Part shown: positions 1-6,845 of the stretch, in pieces
Position numbering within the stretch: the stretch's first letter is position 1
How the letters are laid out: each line of letters opens with the position of its first letter
NCBI GenBank assembly: GCA_937941555.1
Contig: CALDHJ010000260.1
Coordinates: 1-9,884, forward strand
Direction of reading: 5' to 3'
Origin: an uncultured Granulosicoccaceae bacterium
GTDB lineage: Bacteria; Pseudomonadota; Gammaproteobacteria; CALCKW01
DNA length: 9,884 nucleotides
Translations under genes and position numbers: made by a program
Notes under the pieces: generated by a model
The model's input: only the letters and a program-made list of their open reading frames with translations
Told to the model about the DNA's origin: nothing
Database searches by the model: none

Positions 1-2
1 AA

Positions 3-1004
3 ACCATCGACGAGCGCAATGTCGCGCTGTCAGCCCGCGAAAGCGAACTGGCCGCCAAACTCGATCTGCTCGCACAGCAGAACAACACCCTCAGCGAAAA
101 AGACGAGAAATTGCTGACCCTCGAGTCAACGCTTGCAGAGCGAGATGCCGCTCTCGCCACCCTCGAAACGACTCTGGCTGTGCGCGACGAAAACCTCGGT
201 CAGCTCGACACCACCCTGCAAGAGCGTGAACAACGCCTGGCTGCGCTCGAGTCCGACCTGGCCAGCCGCAATACCGCCCTCGCTGCACTCGAAGACGACC
301 TCGCCGAACGCGACGCTGCCATTGCCGAACGCGAAGCCGAGCTCGCAAACCGTGACGGCGCGCTGGCGGCACGAGAATCCGAGCTTGCTGCGGTTCAGGC
401 AACACTCGCGACGGTGGATCAGGAACGTATCGCGCTGATCAACTCCGCGTCACAAAACGCCACCGAGCTCGCCGCCCTGCGCGGCGCGCGCGACGATGTC
501 CTGGCCGAGCTGCAAGAGGCGCAGCTCGAACTCAGCGCTGCCAATCGCGACCTCTCCGCGCTCCAGAGTGCCCAGAACCTGAGCGCCGGCACGATCAGTC
601 AGTTGCAGATCGATGTCGACGCCAGTGAAGAACGGCTGTCGTCATTGCGCTCGGATTACGGTGAGCTGAAAGCGAAGTACGACGAACTGGTGCGACCCGC
701 TCGCAGCCCGAAAGACAAGCACGTGGTGCTGGTCCGGGCCCGCATGGTCAATGGCACGCTGGAACGCTCGGTCCGTGAGCAGACGGGCCGCTACGAAGTG
801 GTTTCGGAAGACGCGATGAACACTTGGCTTCAGGCACGCCTCGATGAACATGGCGACAACCTCTATGTCTCCATCGTCTACCCGGAGAACAGCGGACTCA
901 GTTACGACGTCGCTTTCCAGTTCAGTCAGGATGTGCTGACGAAATACGACTACTACCACCGCGAAACCGTGCGCCTGCGCCAAGCGGGTCGGCCCATCCA
1001 GTAA
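3..1004 (+). CDS. Coiled-coil protein with unrecognised C-terminal domain (5' partial)
   Basis: The reading frame is open from the window edge to a TAA at 1002-1004, giving 333 visible residues. The start lies outside the window, so an N-terminal membrane anchor or signal peptide cannot be judged. Visible residues 5 to about 130 form a strict two-heptad pattern: nine consecutive 14-residue units, with forms such as RDAALATLETTLAV. The helix continues, less regularly, to about residue 230. From about residue 238 (base 714) to the end is a roughly 95-residue compact segment containing HVVLVRARMVNG, a Trp (NTWLQARLDEHGD) and an aromatic-rich stretch (KYDYYHRE). I do not recognise this segment. 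Database annotation of such proteins as 'chromosome segregation' or SMC-like would rest on coiled-coil similarity only; no ATPase motif is visible. It converges on dtd with a 50-base gap that holds no clear terminator. The coding call is firm, but the function is unknown. Confidence 0.85.
   Translation, partial: TIDERNVALSARESELAAKLDLLAQQNNTLSEKDEKLLTLESTLAERDAALATLETTLAVRDENLGQLDTTLQEREQRLAALESDLASRNTALAALEDDLAERDAAIAEREAELANRDGALAARESELAAVQATLATVDQERIALINSASQNATELAALRGARDDVLAELQEAQLELSAANRDLSALQSAQNLSAGTISQLQIDVDASEERLSSLRSDYGELKAKYDELVRPARSPKDKHVVLVRARMVNGTLERSVREQTGRYEVVSEDAMNTWLQARLDEHGDNLYVSIVYPENSGLSYDVAFQFSQDVLTKYDYYHRETVRLRQAGRPIQ
15..392 (+). repeat. Nine tandem 42-bp units encoding 14-residue heptad-pair repeats
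   Basis: Counting in frame from base 15, nine adjacent 42-base units can be laid out: 15-56, 57-98, 99-140, 141-182, 183-224, 225-266, 267-308, 309-350 and 351-392. Seven of the nine begin with Arg, the other two with Lys. Typical units read RDAALATLETTLAV, RNTALAALEDDLAE and RDGALAARESELAA. Unit 2 (KLDLLAQQNNTLSE) is the most diverged. The array may extend to the left of the window. The period is exactly two heptads, so duplicated units keep the coiled-coil register. Confidence 0.8.
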
Positions 1005-1054
1005 CAGCACGTTGGTATTGGGCACAGACGCCGTGGGCCACCTCGCAGAGCGGC

Positions 1055-1510
1055 TCAGGTATCGCCCGGCGGTGGGACCTGCAGCCAGAAGGTAACGGGA
1101 CCATCGTTCTCCAGCGCGACAGCCATGTCGGCACCGAACTGTCCGGTCTCAACACGCGCATGGCGCGCGCGCGCCTCTGCCACAGCCACATCGAACAGCG
1201 TTTCACCCACTGACGGGGGTGCCGCGGGTGTGAAGCTCGGCCGCCGACCTTTGCGGGTGTCGGCCGGCAATGTGAATTGCGGCACCAGGAGCAACCCACC
1301 GCCCGTCTCACTGAGCGAGCAGTTCATCCGCCCAGCATCATCCGAGAAAACGCGGTAACCCAGCAGCCGCTCCACCAAGCGTGACGCCTCGGCTTGCGTA
1401 TCACCGCGTTCAACGCCGACCAAAACAAGTAAACCGGCGTCGATCTCACCCACGACCTCGCCATCAACGCGAACACGCGCGTAGGTGACCCGCTGCAGCA
1501 AGCCGATCAC
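1055..1510 (-). CDS. dtd: D-aminoacyl-tRNA deacylase
   Basis: This is a proofreading enzyme that hydrolyses D-aminoacyl-tRNAs, and also glycine wrongly charged on tRNA(Ala), recycling the tRNA in the cytoplasm. The 151 residues match the family length of about 145. The opening [12 protein letters not shown], the RRPSF motif at 89-93, the nucleotide-side motif PQFTL at 77-81 with Thr80, and NDGPVTF at 135-141 with the Gly137-Pro138 pair are all in family positions. The usual Ser of SQFT is Pro77 here. The start is GTG at 1510, preceded by AGGTG five bases upstream, and the reading begins exactly where family members begin. It lies 55 bases downstream of the rhodanese gene on the same strand and is probably co-transcribed with it. 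Identification is by recall of the family sequence and is secure. Confidence 0.95.
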   Translation of the reverse strand: MIGLLQRVTYARVRVDGEVVGEIDAGLLVLVGVERGDTQAEASRLVERLLGYRVFSDDAGRMNCSLSETGGGLLLVPQFTLPADTRKGRRPSFTPAAPPSVGETLFDVAVAEARARHARVETGQFGADMAVALENDGPVTFWLQVPPPGDT

Positions 1511-1565
1511 GCGTTCACCTGTTCAGACTCTCGAGGCTGCCCTTCGGATCGCCCCGATAACCGCG

Positions 1566-2006
1566 TCAGCACTGTTCCCACGGCAGGCCGTTGAATCGCC
1601 ACCCGGCAACACTGCTGCGCTGGTGCGCCGCATCCAGTGGACCCTCGAAGCCATCGCTGACAACAAACACATTGGGCAGCTGCGCCTCGACCAGCGCGTG
1701 CGCGGCGTCGACAGAACGGTTGCCACTGCGGCAAATCAACATCACCGGCACCTGGCCGCGATCTCGGCCAGAGACGCGACCCAGCAATAGCTTGCGTACG
1801 TCCGCCGCAAACTGAGGATTGACCTCCCAGTTCGGTTCGTCGATCCACGGCACGTTGACCGCCCCAACCGGGTGGCCAATCATCAGAAATTCCATCTGCG
1901 ACCGCACGTCGATCAGCAAGGCGGCAGGCTGGGCCTGACACACGGAATGCGCCTGCTCGGGTGTGAGCAGCTCGTAGCCTTGTTCGTGGTGACGAATCTC
2001 AGTCAT
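1566..2006 (-). CDS. Single-domain rhodanese-like sulfurtransferase
   Basis: This 146-residue protein is one rhodanese domain. It shows LLIDVRSQMEF at 30-40, a GHPVGAVNVPW segment at 44-54, and the active-site loop CRSGNRS at 92-98. Cys92 is the expected persulfide-carrying nucleophile. The tail GWRFNGLPWEQC is a C-terminal signature I associate with one widespread proteobacterial rhodanese subgroup. No signal peptide is visible, so it should be cytoplasmic. An intact Cys loop implies real sulfur-transfer or persulfide chemistry, but donor and acceptor are not evident from the sequence. The ATG at 2006 lacks a recognisable Shine-Dalgarno and sits immediately after AT-rich sequence, so a very short leader or leaderless mRNA is possible. 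dtd follows 55 bases downstream. Divergent from the acyltransferase gene. Confidence 0.92.
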   Translation of the reverse strand: MTEIRHHEQGYELLTPEQAHSVCQAQPAALLIDVRSQMEFLMIGHPVGAVNVPWIDEPNWEVNPQFAADVRKLLLGRVSGRDRGQVPVMLICRSGNRSVDAAHALVEAQLPNVFVVSDGFEGPLDAAHQRSSVAGWRFNGLPWEQC

Positions 2007-2072
2007 GCTATAGATACCCTAGATATTCGGTCGCAACAGCTCGTCTGCTGACCCGCGACCCGCAACCGTCAA

Positions 2073-2089
2073 CGCGATAGTGTATCGCG
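2073..2089. promoter_or_regulatory. Perfect 7-bp inverted repeat in divergent intergenic region
   Basis: CGCGATA, then GTG, then TATCGCG: two perfect 7-base arms with a 3-base spacer. It lies 21 bases upstream of the acyltransferase ATG, within the 104-base gap between divergent genes. It could be a dimeric-repressor operator, an mRNA leader hairpin, or part of the promoter, since it overlaps the TAGTGT at 2078-2083. The symmetry is directly visible; a regulatory role is inference. Confidence 0.35.
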
Positions 2090-2110
2090 ACGCCAGCGTC
2101 TCTGTTCAGC

Positions 2111-3010
2111 ATGTCGAGCTCCACCCCAACCCGTCTCATTTTGCGCCTGGCCGGCGCCTTGCCCTTGCGCATACTGTTTTCGTTGACGCGTGGCCTGGCT
2201 CACCTGTCCAGGCTGCGCGACACCAAAGCCGAGGCCATTACCCGCGTCAACCTCGACATCTGTTTTCCCGGGCTCGCAGCCGAGGCACGCGAAGCGCTGG
2301 TGCGATCGAGCCTCGATCACGACGCGCTGACGCTCGCCGAGTGCGCACCCTTCTACACGCGCCCTGGCAGCCACCTGAGCGCACTGGTCGACACACCGGA
2401 TCAGGCCGTGCTCGATGCTGCGTTATCAGAGGGCAAGGGAGTATTGCTGTGTGCGCCGCATTTCGGCGCCTGGGAGCTGCTGGGCCAGGTGCTCTCGCAA
2501 CGCTATCCGCTGCACGTGCTGTACAAGCCGTCGAAACGGCAAGCCATCGACGATGTGCTGATTCCGGGGCGCACGCGTTTTGGTGCCACACTGCACCCGA
2601 CCAATGCAGCCGGGGTGCGTGGCATGCACCGAGCGCTGGCGGCAAACGGACTCGTGTCCATCCTGCCCGATCAGGAGCCAGACACCTCAGGCGGCGAATT
2701 CAGCCCGTTTTTTGGTGAACCCGCGCTGACCATGACGCTCTTGAATCGCCTCGCCCGCAAGCGCCAGGTGCCGGTTCTGCTCGCGGCGGCCGTGCGCGAC
2801 CTCACGACGCATCGCTACACCTTTGTCTATCGCCGGATCGACGCCGCGATCCACAGCGCTGACACCCACACCGCGCTGTCGGCGATGAACCAGGCCATCG
2901 AGTCGTTGGTGCGGGAACACCCCGCACAATACATCTGGAGCTACCGGCGTTTTCAGTCGATGGTGGACGGCAATCGACGAGACTACCGTTGGTATGGCGA
3001 ACGCCCATAA
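2111..3010 (+). CDS. Lipid A biosynthesis acyltransferase (LpxL/LpxM family)
   Basis: This family transfers an acyl chain from acyl-ACP to the Kdo2-lipid A precursor at the inner face of the inner membrane, making the secondary acyl chains of LPS. The 299 residues fit the family (about 290-325). The catalytic H-x4-E motif is HFGAWE at 117-122. It is followed by LPDQEP at 185-190, a FFGEPALTMT segment at 200-209 that matches the usual FFG-x-A block, and PAQYIWSYRRF at 271-281. A weakly hydrophobic N-terminal segment (about 9-32) is a likely membrane-binding helix. All key residues are intact. Which acyl position or chain length it serves cannot be read from the sequence, and a related role in other acylated lipids is possible, so no lpxL/lpxM symbol is assigned. 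The ATG has no strong Shine-Dalgarno. The stop codon lies at the edge of the following terminator's A-tract. Confidence 0.92.
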   Translation: MSSSTPTRLILRLAGALPLRILFSLTRGLAHLSRLRDTKAEAITRVNLDICFPGLAAEAREALVRSSLDHDALTLAECAPFYTRPGSHLSALVDTPDQAVLDAALSEGKGVLLCAPHFGAWELLGQVLSQRYPLHVLYKPSKRQAIDDVLIPGRTRFGATLHPTNAAGVRGMHRALAANGLVSILPDQEPDTSGGEFSPFFGEPALTMTLLNRLARKRQVPVLLAAAVRDLTTHRYTFVYRRIDAAIHSADTHTALSAMNQAIESLVREHPAQYIWSYRRFQSMVDGNRRDYRWYGERP

Positions 3011-3040
3011 AAAAAGGCGGCCCGTGTGGCCGCCTTTTTT
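3009..3040. terminator. Bidirectional intrinsic terminator
   Basis: Seven A residues (3009-3015), the stem GGCGGCC (3016-3022), the loop CGTGT, the perfectly complementary GGCCGCC (3028-3034), then six T residues (3035-3040). Read from either strand it is a GC stem followed by a T-tract. It lies between the convergent acyltransferase gene (+) and the coiled-coil gene (-). The TAA stop of the acyltransferase (3008-3010) runs into the A-tract. Confidence 0.93.
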
Positions 3041-3059
3041 CAGGGTGTCGAGGCTGGTG

Positions 3060-5738
3060 TTATGCGGCCGACTGGTCACCCTGGGCGCGTTGATCGACAA
3101 GCTTCTTCGCTTGACCGATCCAGTCGTCCCGGTCGATACGCACCCGGGTGCCGGGCATGCGTTCTTCCAACCAATTGATGTCGCTGTCGCTGAGCGCAAC
3201 AAGCTGCTCGAATTGGTAGATACCCAGCTCGTTGAGCTCCGACTCCAGCTTGGGACCGATACCCACCACTTCCTGTAATTCATCAACGCGATCGGGCCGG
3301 CTCTCGAACACGTTCGAGGGTGACTGCGAGTTGACAAACATCAGGTTGGGCAGATCGGAACGAACGACCGCTTTACCGGCGCGGACACGAAACTTGATGT
3401 CCGACACTTCCGGAATCTCAGGCAGGCTCTCAGCCTTGTTGCGCTCGGACTCGAGCATCGCCTCGAGTTCGACAATCCGGGCCAGGAGATTCTGTCCGGC
3501 CTTGCGGCGCTCTTCAGACAGCATGGCCTCGAGGCGGCGAATGCGCTCACGCAGTTGCGAGTCGTTTTCGCCGAGGACTTCGAGATCCGACTGCAGTTTC
3601 TCAAGCTGATTTTCGAGTGCCGTGTTACGCGCCGCCGCTGCAGCGAGATCGGCTTCAGCTCCTTCGAGCTTGATCGAAAGATTCTGCTTTTCCGCCTGCA
3701 GTGCGTTGCGCTGAGCCTCGCCTTCTTTCAGTTCACGCTCGAGGGCATCGTTGCGCTGAAGCGCCAACTTGAGATCGGTCGACTTGGCTTGCAAAGCATC
3801 GCGCAATTCGCGAATCTCGCGCTCGAGTTCAGCCTGAACATCGGCACCTGCAACCAGCTGAGCCGCCACGTCTGCATTTTCAGCCGCAGCCTTTTCGACC
3901 ACCCGCTCCAACTCGCGCAGCTTGTCCGACTGGCCTTTCACCGAGTCGTTGAGTGAACGGTTGTCTTCGGCAAGCTTGTCGCGATCCTGTTTGAGTGCAT
4001 CGGCCTGCTTGCGTGCCGCGTCGAGTTCACGCTGACGCGCTTTCGCTTCGGCATTGGCTGCTGCAGCCGCCTTTTCGGCATCTTCGGCACGCTTGGTCGT
4101 TGCAGAACCGTTTTCCTGCGCCCGTTCGTGAGCCTGCTCGAGTGCAGCAAGCTTGCGCGCACCGTCCTCGAGCGCCGCCTGGCGCTGTGCACTTTCCTGC
4201 TCGGCCCGATCAGCGCGCCGTTGAGCATCGTTGAGTGCCTGCTGCGAGCGAGCAATTTCCTGATTGGCCGTGTCGTTGCTGCGCTGGCTTTCGTGCAGTG
4301 CTGCCTGGTTCTGCGTTGCGTCACGCTCGGCTTTGTCTGCCCGACGTTGCACGTCAGCCAGATTTTCCCGCTGTCGAGCAAGCTCATCTTCCGCGCGCTC
4401 TGCGCGGCGTGTCGCCGCATCCAGGGCTTCACGTGTTTGCGCAGCCGCTTGATCAGCACTCTCGGCAGCTTCACGGGCACGTGCCAACTCGTCTTCACGT
4501 TTCTCGACCTGGCGATTTGCTGCCGCGAGTGCATCAGATCGCTCGGCCAGGTCCCGTTCAACGTCAGCCATACGCTGCTGATTGGCGTTGAGCGCATCCT
4601 GGTGACGCACCAGCTCATCTTCTGCCTTGGCTTTGACTTCACGGGTGTCGTCAAGCGCTGTCTGCGCCTGCGCCGCGTCGCCTTCTGCTTGTTCGGCACG
4701 TTTCAGGGCGTCGTCCAGGGCATTGCGCAGTTGCGCCGCCTCGTCCTCGGCCTTGTCGACGCGACGTTGGGTGTCATCGAGCTTGTTGCGGGTACCGGCG
4801 AGTTCCTTGTCGAGATCACGCGCAGCAGTTTCCTGACGCTCAACCGCTTTGGCCAGCTCCGACGCACGCTGTGCAGCCGCTTCCTTGTTCTCCGCCAGAT
4901 TCTGTTTGAGGTTGGCAATCTCGTTCGCTGCCACCTTTGCATCAGAGTCCCGCGCGGCCAGCTCTTTGGCCGACTCTGCAGAAGCCTTTGCGTGCGCCTG
5001 CATCGCTTGCTCGAGTCGCTCGGCGAGCTTCTTGAGTTCGTCATCCATCGACTGACGCTTGCGCTCGAGTGCATCGTTCTGCTGGTTGGCTGCAGCAACC
5101 TGATTACGCAGATCGGCCAGGGCCGATTCGAGCTGACTGCGCTCGGACTCGCTGCCATCGAGGCTGGCACGCAGTTCGTCGGCGAGATGCTGTTGCGTAT
5201 TCAAAGCGGCTGCGAGCTCGTCAGCGCTCTTGCGGTGATCCGCTTCGGCCGATTGCAGGGCATCCTGCAACGCTGCGACCTGCGTATTCAGGGCAGCCCG
5301 TTCGGCCGCACTCTGACCCAGGGCATCGCCCTGCTGGGATGCAGCCAATTGTGCCTCGGCGATCAGCTTCTCCAGCTCGACCCGCCGGCTCTCGGCATCT
5401 GCCAGAGCCAACTCGCCCGCTTGCACAGCAGAACGCTCGCGCTCCACTTCACTTTGCAAGGCAGACACCCGGTCTTCGAGTGGTCCGATCTTGCCCTCAG
5501 ACGCCCAGAGTTGGTTCTGAAGATCGGCAATGCTGCTGTCTTTGTTCTGCAGGTTACGCTCGGCTTTCCGCAGCGCATCGCGCATGGGTGGCAGTGCGGT
5601 TTCGGCCTCGAACAACTTGTCGTTGAGCTCACTTTCAGCGCGAGCGGCACCGACTCGACGCAGTAACCAGCCGAGTATTGCACCCAGGATAGATGCTGCA
5701 ATCAGCAGCAATAAGACTTGTGTAATCAGGTAGAACAT
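3060..5738 (-). CDS. Membrane-anchored long coiled-coil protein with C-terminal helix-hairpin-helix domain
   Basis: 892 residues. Residues 3-26 (start MFYLITQVLLLLIAASILGA) form one hydrophobic helix ended by Arg27-Arg28. By the positive-inside rule the rest lies in the cytoplasm. Residues of about 30-775 are almost unbroken heptad helix, rich in Ala, Glu, Arg and Gln, including ten 21-residue repeats at 320-543. After a Pro-containing break (LPEIPEVSD, 772-780) comes a short beta-like segment. Then comes a helix-hairpin-helix/H3TH-like domain at about 817-880: DELQEVVGIGPKLESELNEL with hairpin GIGP at 826-829, and IDRDDWIGQAKKL near the end. This domain type is often annotated as 'flap endonuclease-1-like' and usually binds DNA or protein; no nuclease active site is visible. 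The start ATG has GGAG six bases upstream. The gene lies 21 bases after the OmpA gene, surely in one operon. Function unknown; a structural tether is the best guess. Confidence 0.9.
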   Translation of the reverse strand: MFYLITQVLLLLIAASILGAILGWLLRRVGAARAESELNDKLFEAETALPPMRDALRKAERNLQNKDSSIADLQNQLWASEGKIGPLEDRVSALQSEVERERSAVQAGELALADAESRRVELEKLIAEAQLAASQQGDALGQSAAERAALNTQVAALQDALQSAEADHRKSADELAAALNTQQHLADELRASLDGSESERSQLESALADLRNQVAAANQQNDALERKRQSMDDELKKLAERLEQAMQAHAKASAESAKELAARDSDAKVAANEIANLKQNLAENKEAAAQRASELAKAVERQETAARDLDKELAGTRNKLDDTQRRVDKAEDEAAQLRNALDDALKRAEQAEGDAAQAQTALDDTREVKAKAEDELVRHQDALNANQQRMADVERDLAERSDALAAANRQVEKREDELARAREAAESADQAAAQTREALDAATRRAERAEDELARQRENLADVQRRADKAERDATQNQAALHESQRSNDTANQEIARSQQALNDAQRRADRAEQESAQRQAALEDGARKLAALEQAHERAQENGSATTKRAEDAEKAAAAANAEAKARQRELDAARKQADALKQDRDKLAEDNRSLNDSVKGQSDKLRELERVVEKAAAENADVAAQLVAGADVQAELEREIRELRDALQAKSTDLKLALQRNDALERELKEGEAQRNALQAEKQNLSIKLEGAEADLAAAAARNTALENQLEKLQSDLEVLGENDSQLRERIRRLEAMLSEERRKAGQNLLARIVELEAMLESERNKAESLPEIPEVSDIKFRVRAGKAVVRSDLPNLMFVNSQSPSNVFESRPDRVDELQEVVGIGPKLESELNELGIYQFEQLVALSDSDINWLEERMPGTRVRIDRDDWIGQAKKLVDQRAQGDQSAA
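4110..4781 (-). repeat. Ten 63-bp units encoding 21-residue (three-heptad) repeats
   Basis: Within the 892-residue protein, units begin at residues 320, 341, 362, 383, 404, 439, 460, 481, 502 and 523, each exactly 21 long. A single 14-residue insert sits at 425-438. The pattern is Leu-Asp-Asp-x-x-Arg-Arg-(Ala/Val)-(Asp/Glu)-(Lys/Arg)-Ala-Glu-(Asp/Gln), then an Ala/Gln-rich stretch ending in Ala before the next Leu. The best-conserved units start at 320 (LDDTQRRVDKAEDEAAQ), 460 (LADVQRRADKAERDATQ) and 502 (LNDAQRRADRAEQESAQ). The insert is two heptads long, so register is preserved throughout. Confidence 0.8.
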
Positions 5739-5759
5739 TTTTGCTCCAAGCGGACTGTA

Positions 5760-6845
5760 TTACTTGCCAGACATTTGTTGAATATGAATTTCGACACGAC
5801 GGTTCTTTGCCATGCCCTCTTTTGTCTCGTTTGATGCAACCGGGCGAAATTCGCCGTAGCTGAATGCTTCGATATGATCAGCGTCCATGCCATGCCCAAC
5901 CAGGAACTGCTTGACGGTGTCAGAGCGACGTTCGCTCAGCGCCTGGTTGTAGTTCTCTTTGCCACGGTGATCCGCGTGGCCTTCCACCAAAACAACACCA
6001 CCGCAATTTGCAGCAGTTTCAGCGATGTATTTCAAGCGCGGCTGGAACTCATCCTGAATGTTGTGCCGTGCCGTGATGTAGTTGACGACGTTGCCTTGCA
6101 TGGCGACTCGGTACTGAATCCGACATTCCTCTGAAAGCTCGGCATACGGATCGATAGTGATGTTCAACTCCGGCTCGAGCGGATCAAGCACTGCCTGCCG
6201 CGTTTCGAGCAGACGTTTGATCTGGTCAATACGTGTCTGGTTGGCCGCAACGCCGTCGAGCACGAAACGCTCGTCGGTGATGCTCAAGTCGCCGCGGTTG
6301 AGCTGGGTGAGAGAAGCTATGCCCGTTTCGACTTTGCCAGGCGTGTTGACGAATTCGTCCGCACCGGCCTGCACGCTGTTGATGACATTGAGACCCGGTG
6401 GCAACGCGTTGTGAATGTCAGCCAATGCATCGACCGCTTCGTCGCTGTCGACAATCCCCTTCATGTTGAGGGTCTTGCCATCGTAGCTCGCCGAGAAATC
6501 AACACCGTTGGGCGGGTTCGCCGCCTCCAGGAGATTCTCGGTGCTGCGAACACCCCATGCGTCAGACACCTTGTCACCCAGAGCTGCGATGAGGGGCTCG
6601 GGCGCTGGGCCAGTCAACGTGACGTCCCGACCCGACACAACAATGTCGGCCTCAGGGGCTTCTTCGATCAACAGGGCCCGAGCCCTGTCGGCCACATCTT
6701 GTTCAATAACTTCGGTGTACTTGGCGCCGCCGAACCAATACAACACAGCTAACGCACCTGACACGAGTAGGATCAATGGGAAGTGCATGTGGAATCCATA
6801 ACGTAATCGCCCCCAAAGGGCAGTTCTCGGAACATCTGGGCTCAC
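5760..6845 (-). CDS. Inner-membrane-anchored BON/OmpA-family peptidoglycan-binding protein
   Basis: 361 residues. The N-terminus carries several basic residues before a hydrophobic helix at about 21-38 (FPLILLVSGALAVLYWFGG) with no cleavage site evident. It should therefore be an inner-membrane anchor with the rest in the periplasm. Residues of about 43-232 show repeated BON-like units of the alpha/beta type (for example ADIVVSGRDVTLTGPAP and LNMKGIVDSDEAVDALADI). Residues of about 250-357 are an OmpA C-terminal domain: GHADHRG at 289-295 (Asp292), NQALSERRSDTV at 300-311 (Arg307), NRRVEIHI at 348-355. Asp292 and Arg307 are 15 apart, the usual spacing of the diaminopimelate-binding pair. Two Cys, 241 and 281, flank the domain's start. 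The layout resembles mycobacterial Rv0899 (OmpATb/ArfA). Start is GTG at 6845 with GAGAAG seven bases upstream; no other start codon lies upstream in frame before a stop. First gene of the pair with the coiled-coil protein. Confidence 0.9.
   Translation of the reverse strand: MSPDVPRTALWGRLRYGFHMHFPLILLVSGALAVLYWFGGAKYTEVIEQDVADRARALLIEEAPEADIVVSGRDVTLTGPAPEPLIAALGDKVSDAWGVRSTENLLEAANPPNGVDFSASYDGKTLNMKGIVDSDEAVDALADIHNALPPGLNVINSVQAGADEFVNTPGKVETGIASLTQLNRGDLSITDERFVLDGVAANQTRIDQIKRLLETRQAVLDPLEPELNITIDPYAELSEECRIQYRVAMQGNVVNYITARHNIQDEFQPRLKYIAETAANCGGVVLVEGHADHRGKENYNQALSERRSDTVKQFLVGHGMDADHIEAFSYGEFRPVASNETKEGMAKNRRVEIHIQQMSGK

Noticed and set aside
3060..3300. C-terminal 'flap endonuclease-like' domain read as a nuclease
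   Set aside because: Only the helix-hairpin-helix part is present; no acidic metal-binding catalytic cluster is visible, so nuclease activity is not supported.
4128..5666. A 512-codon open frame on the plus strand opposite the coiled-coil gene
   Set aside because: It is in codon register with the sense gene, so its stops could only arise opposite the sense codons TTA, CTA and TCA, which are rare in this GC-rich, Ala/Glu/Gln-rich gene. It has no ribosome-binding site and no recognisable family. It is a shadow.
3060..5738. Many CTCGAG and GCTCGAG sites, suggesting a DNA motif
   Set aside because: Most come from Leu-Glu pairs in heptads written with favoured codons, so they follow from protein composition.
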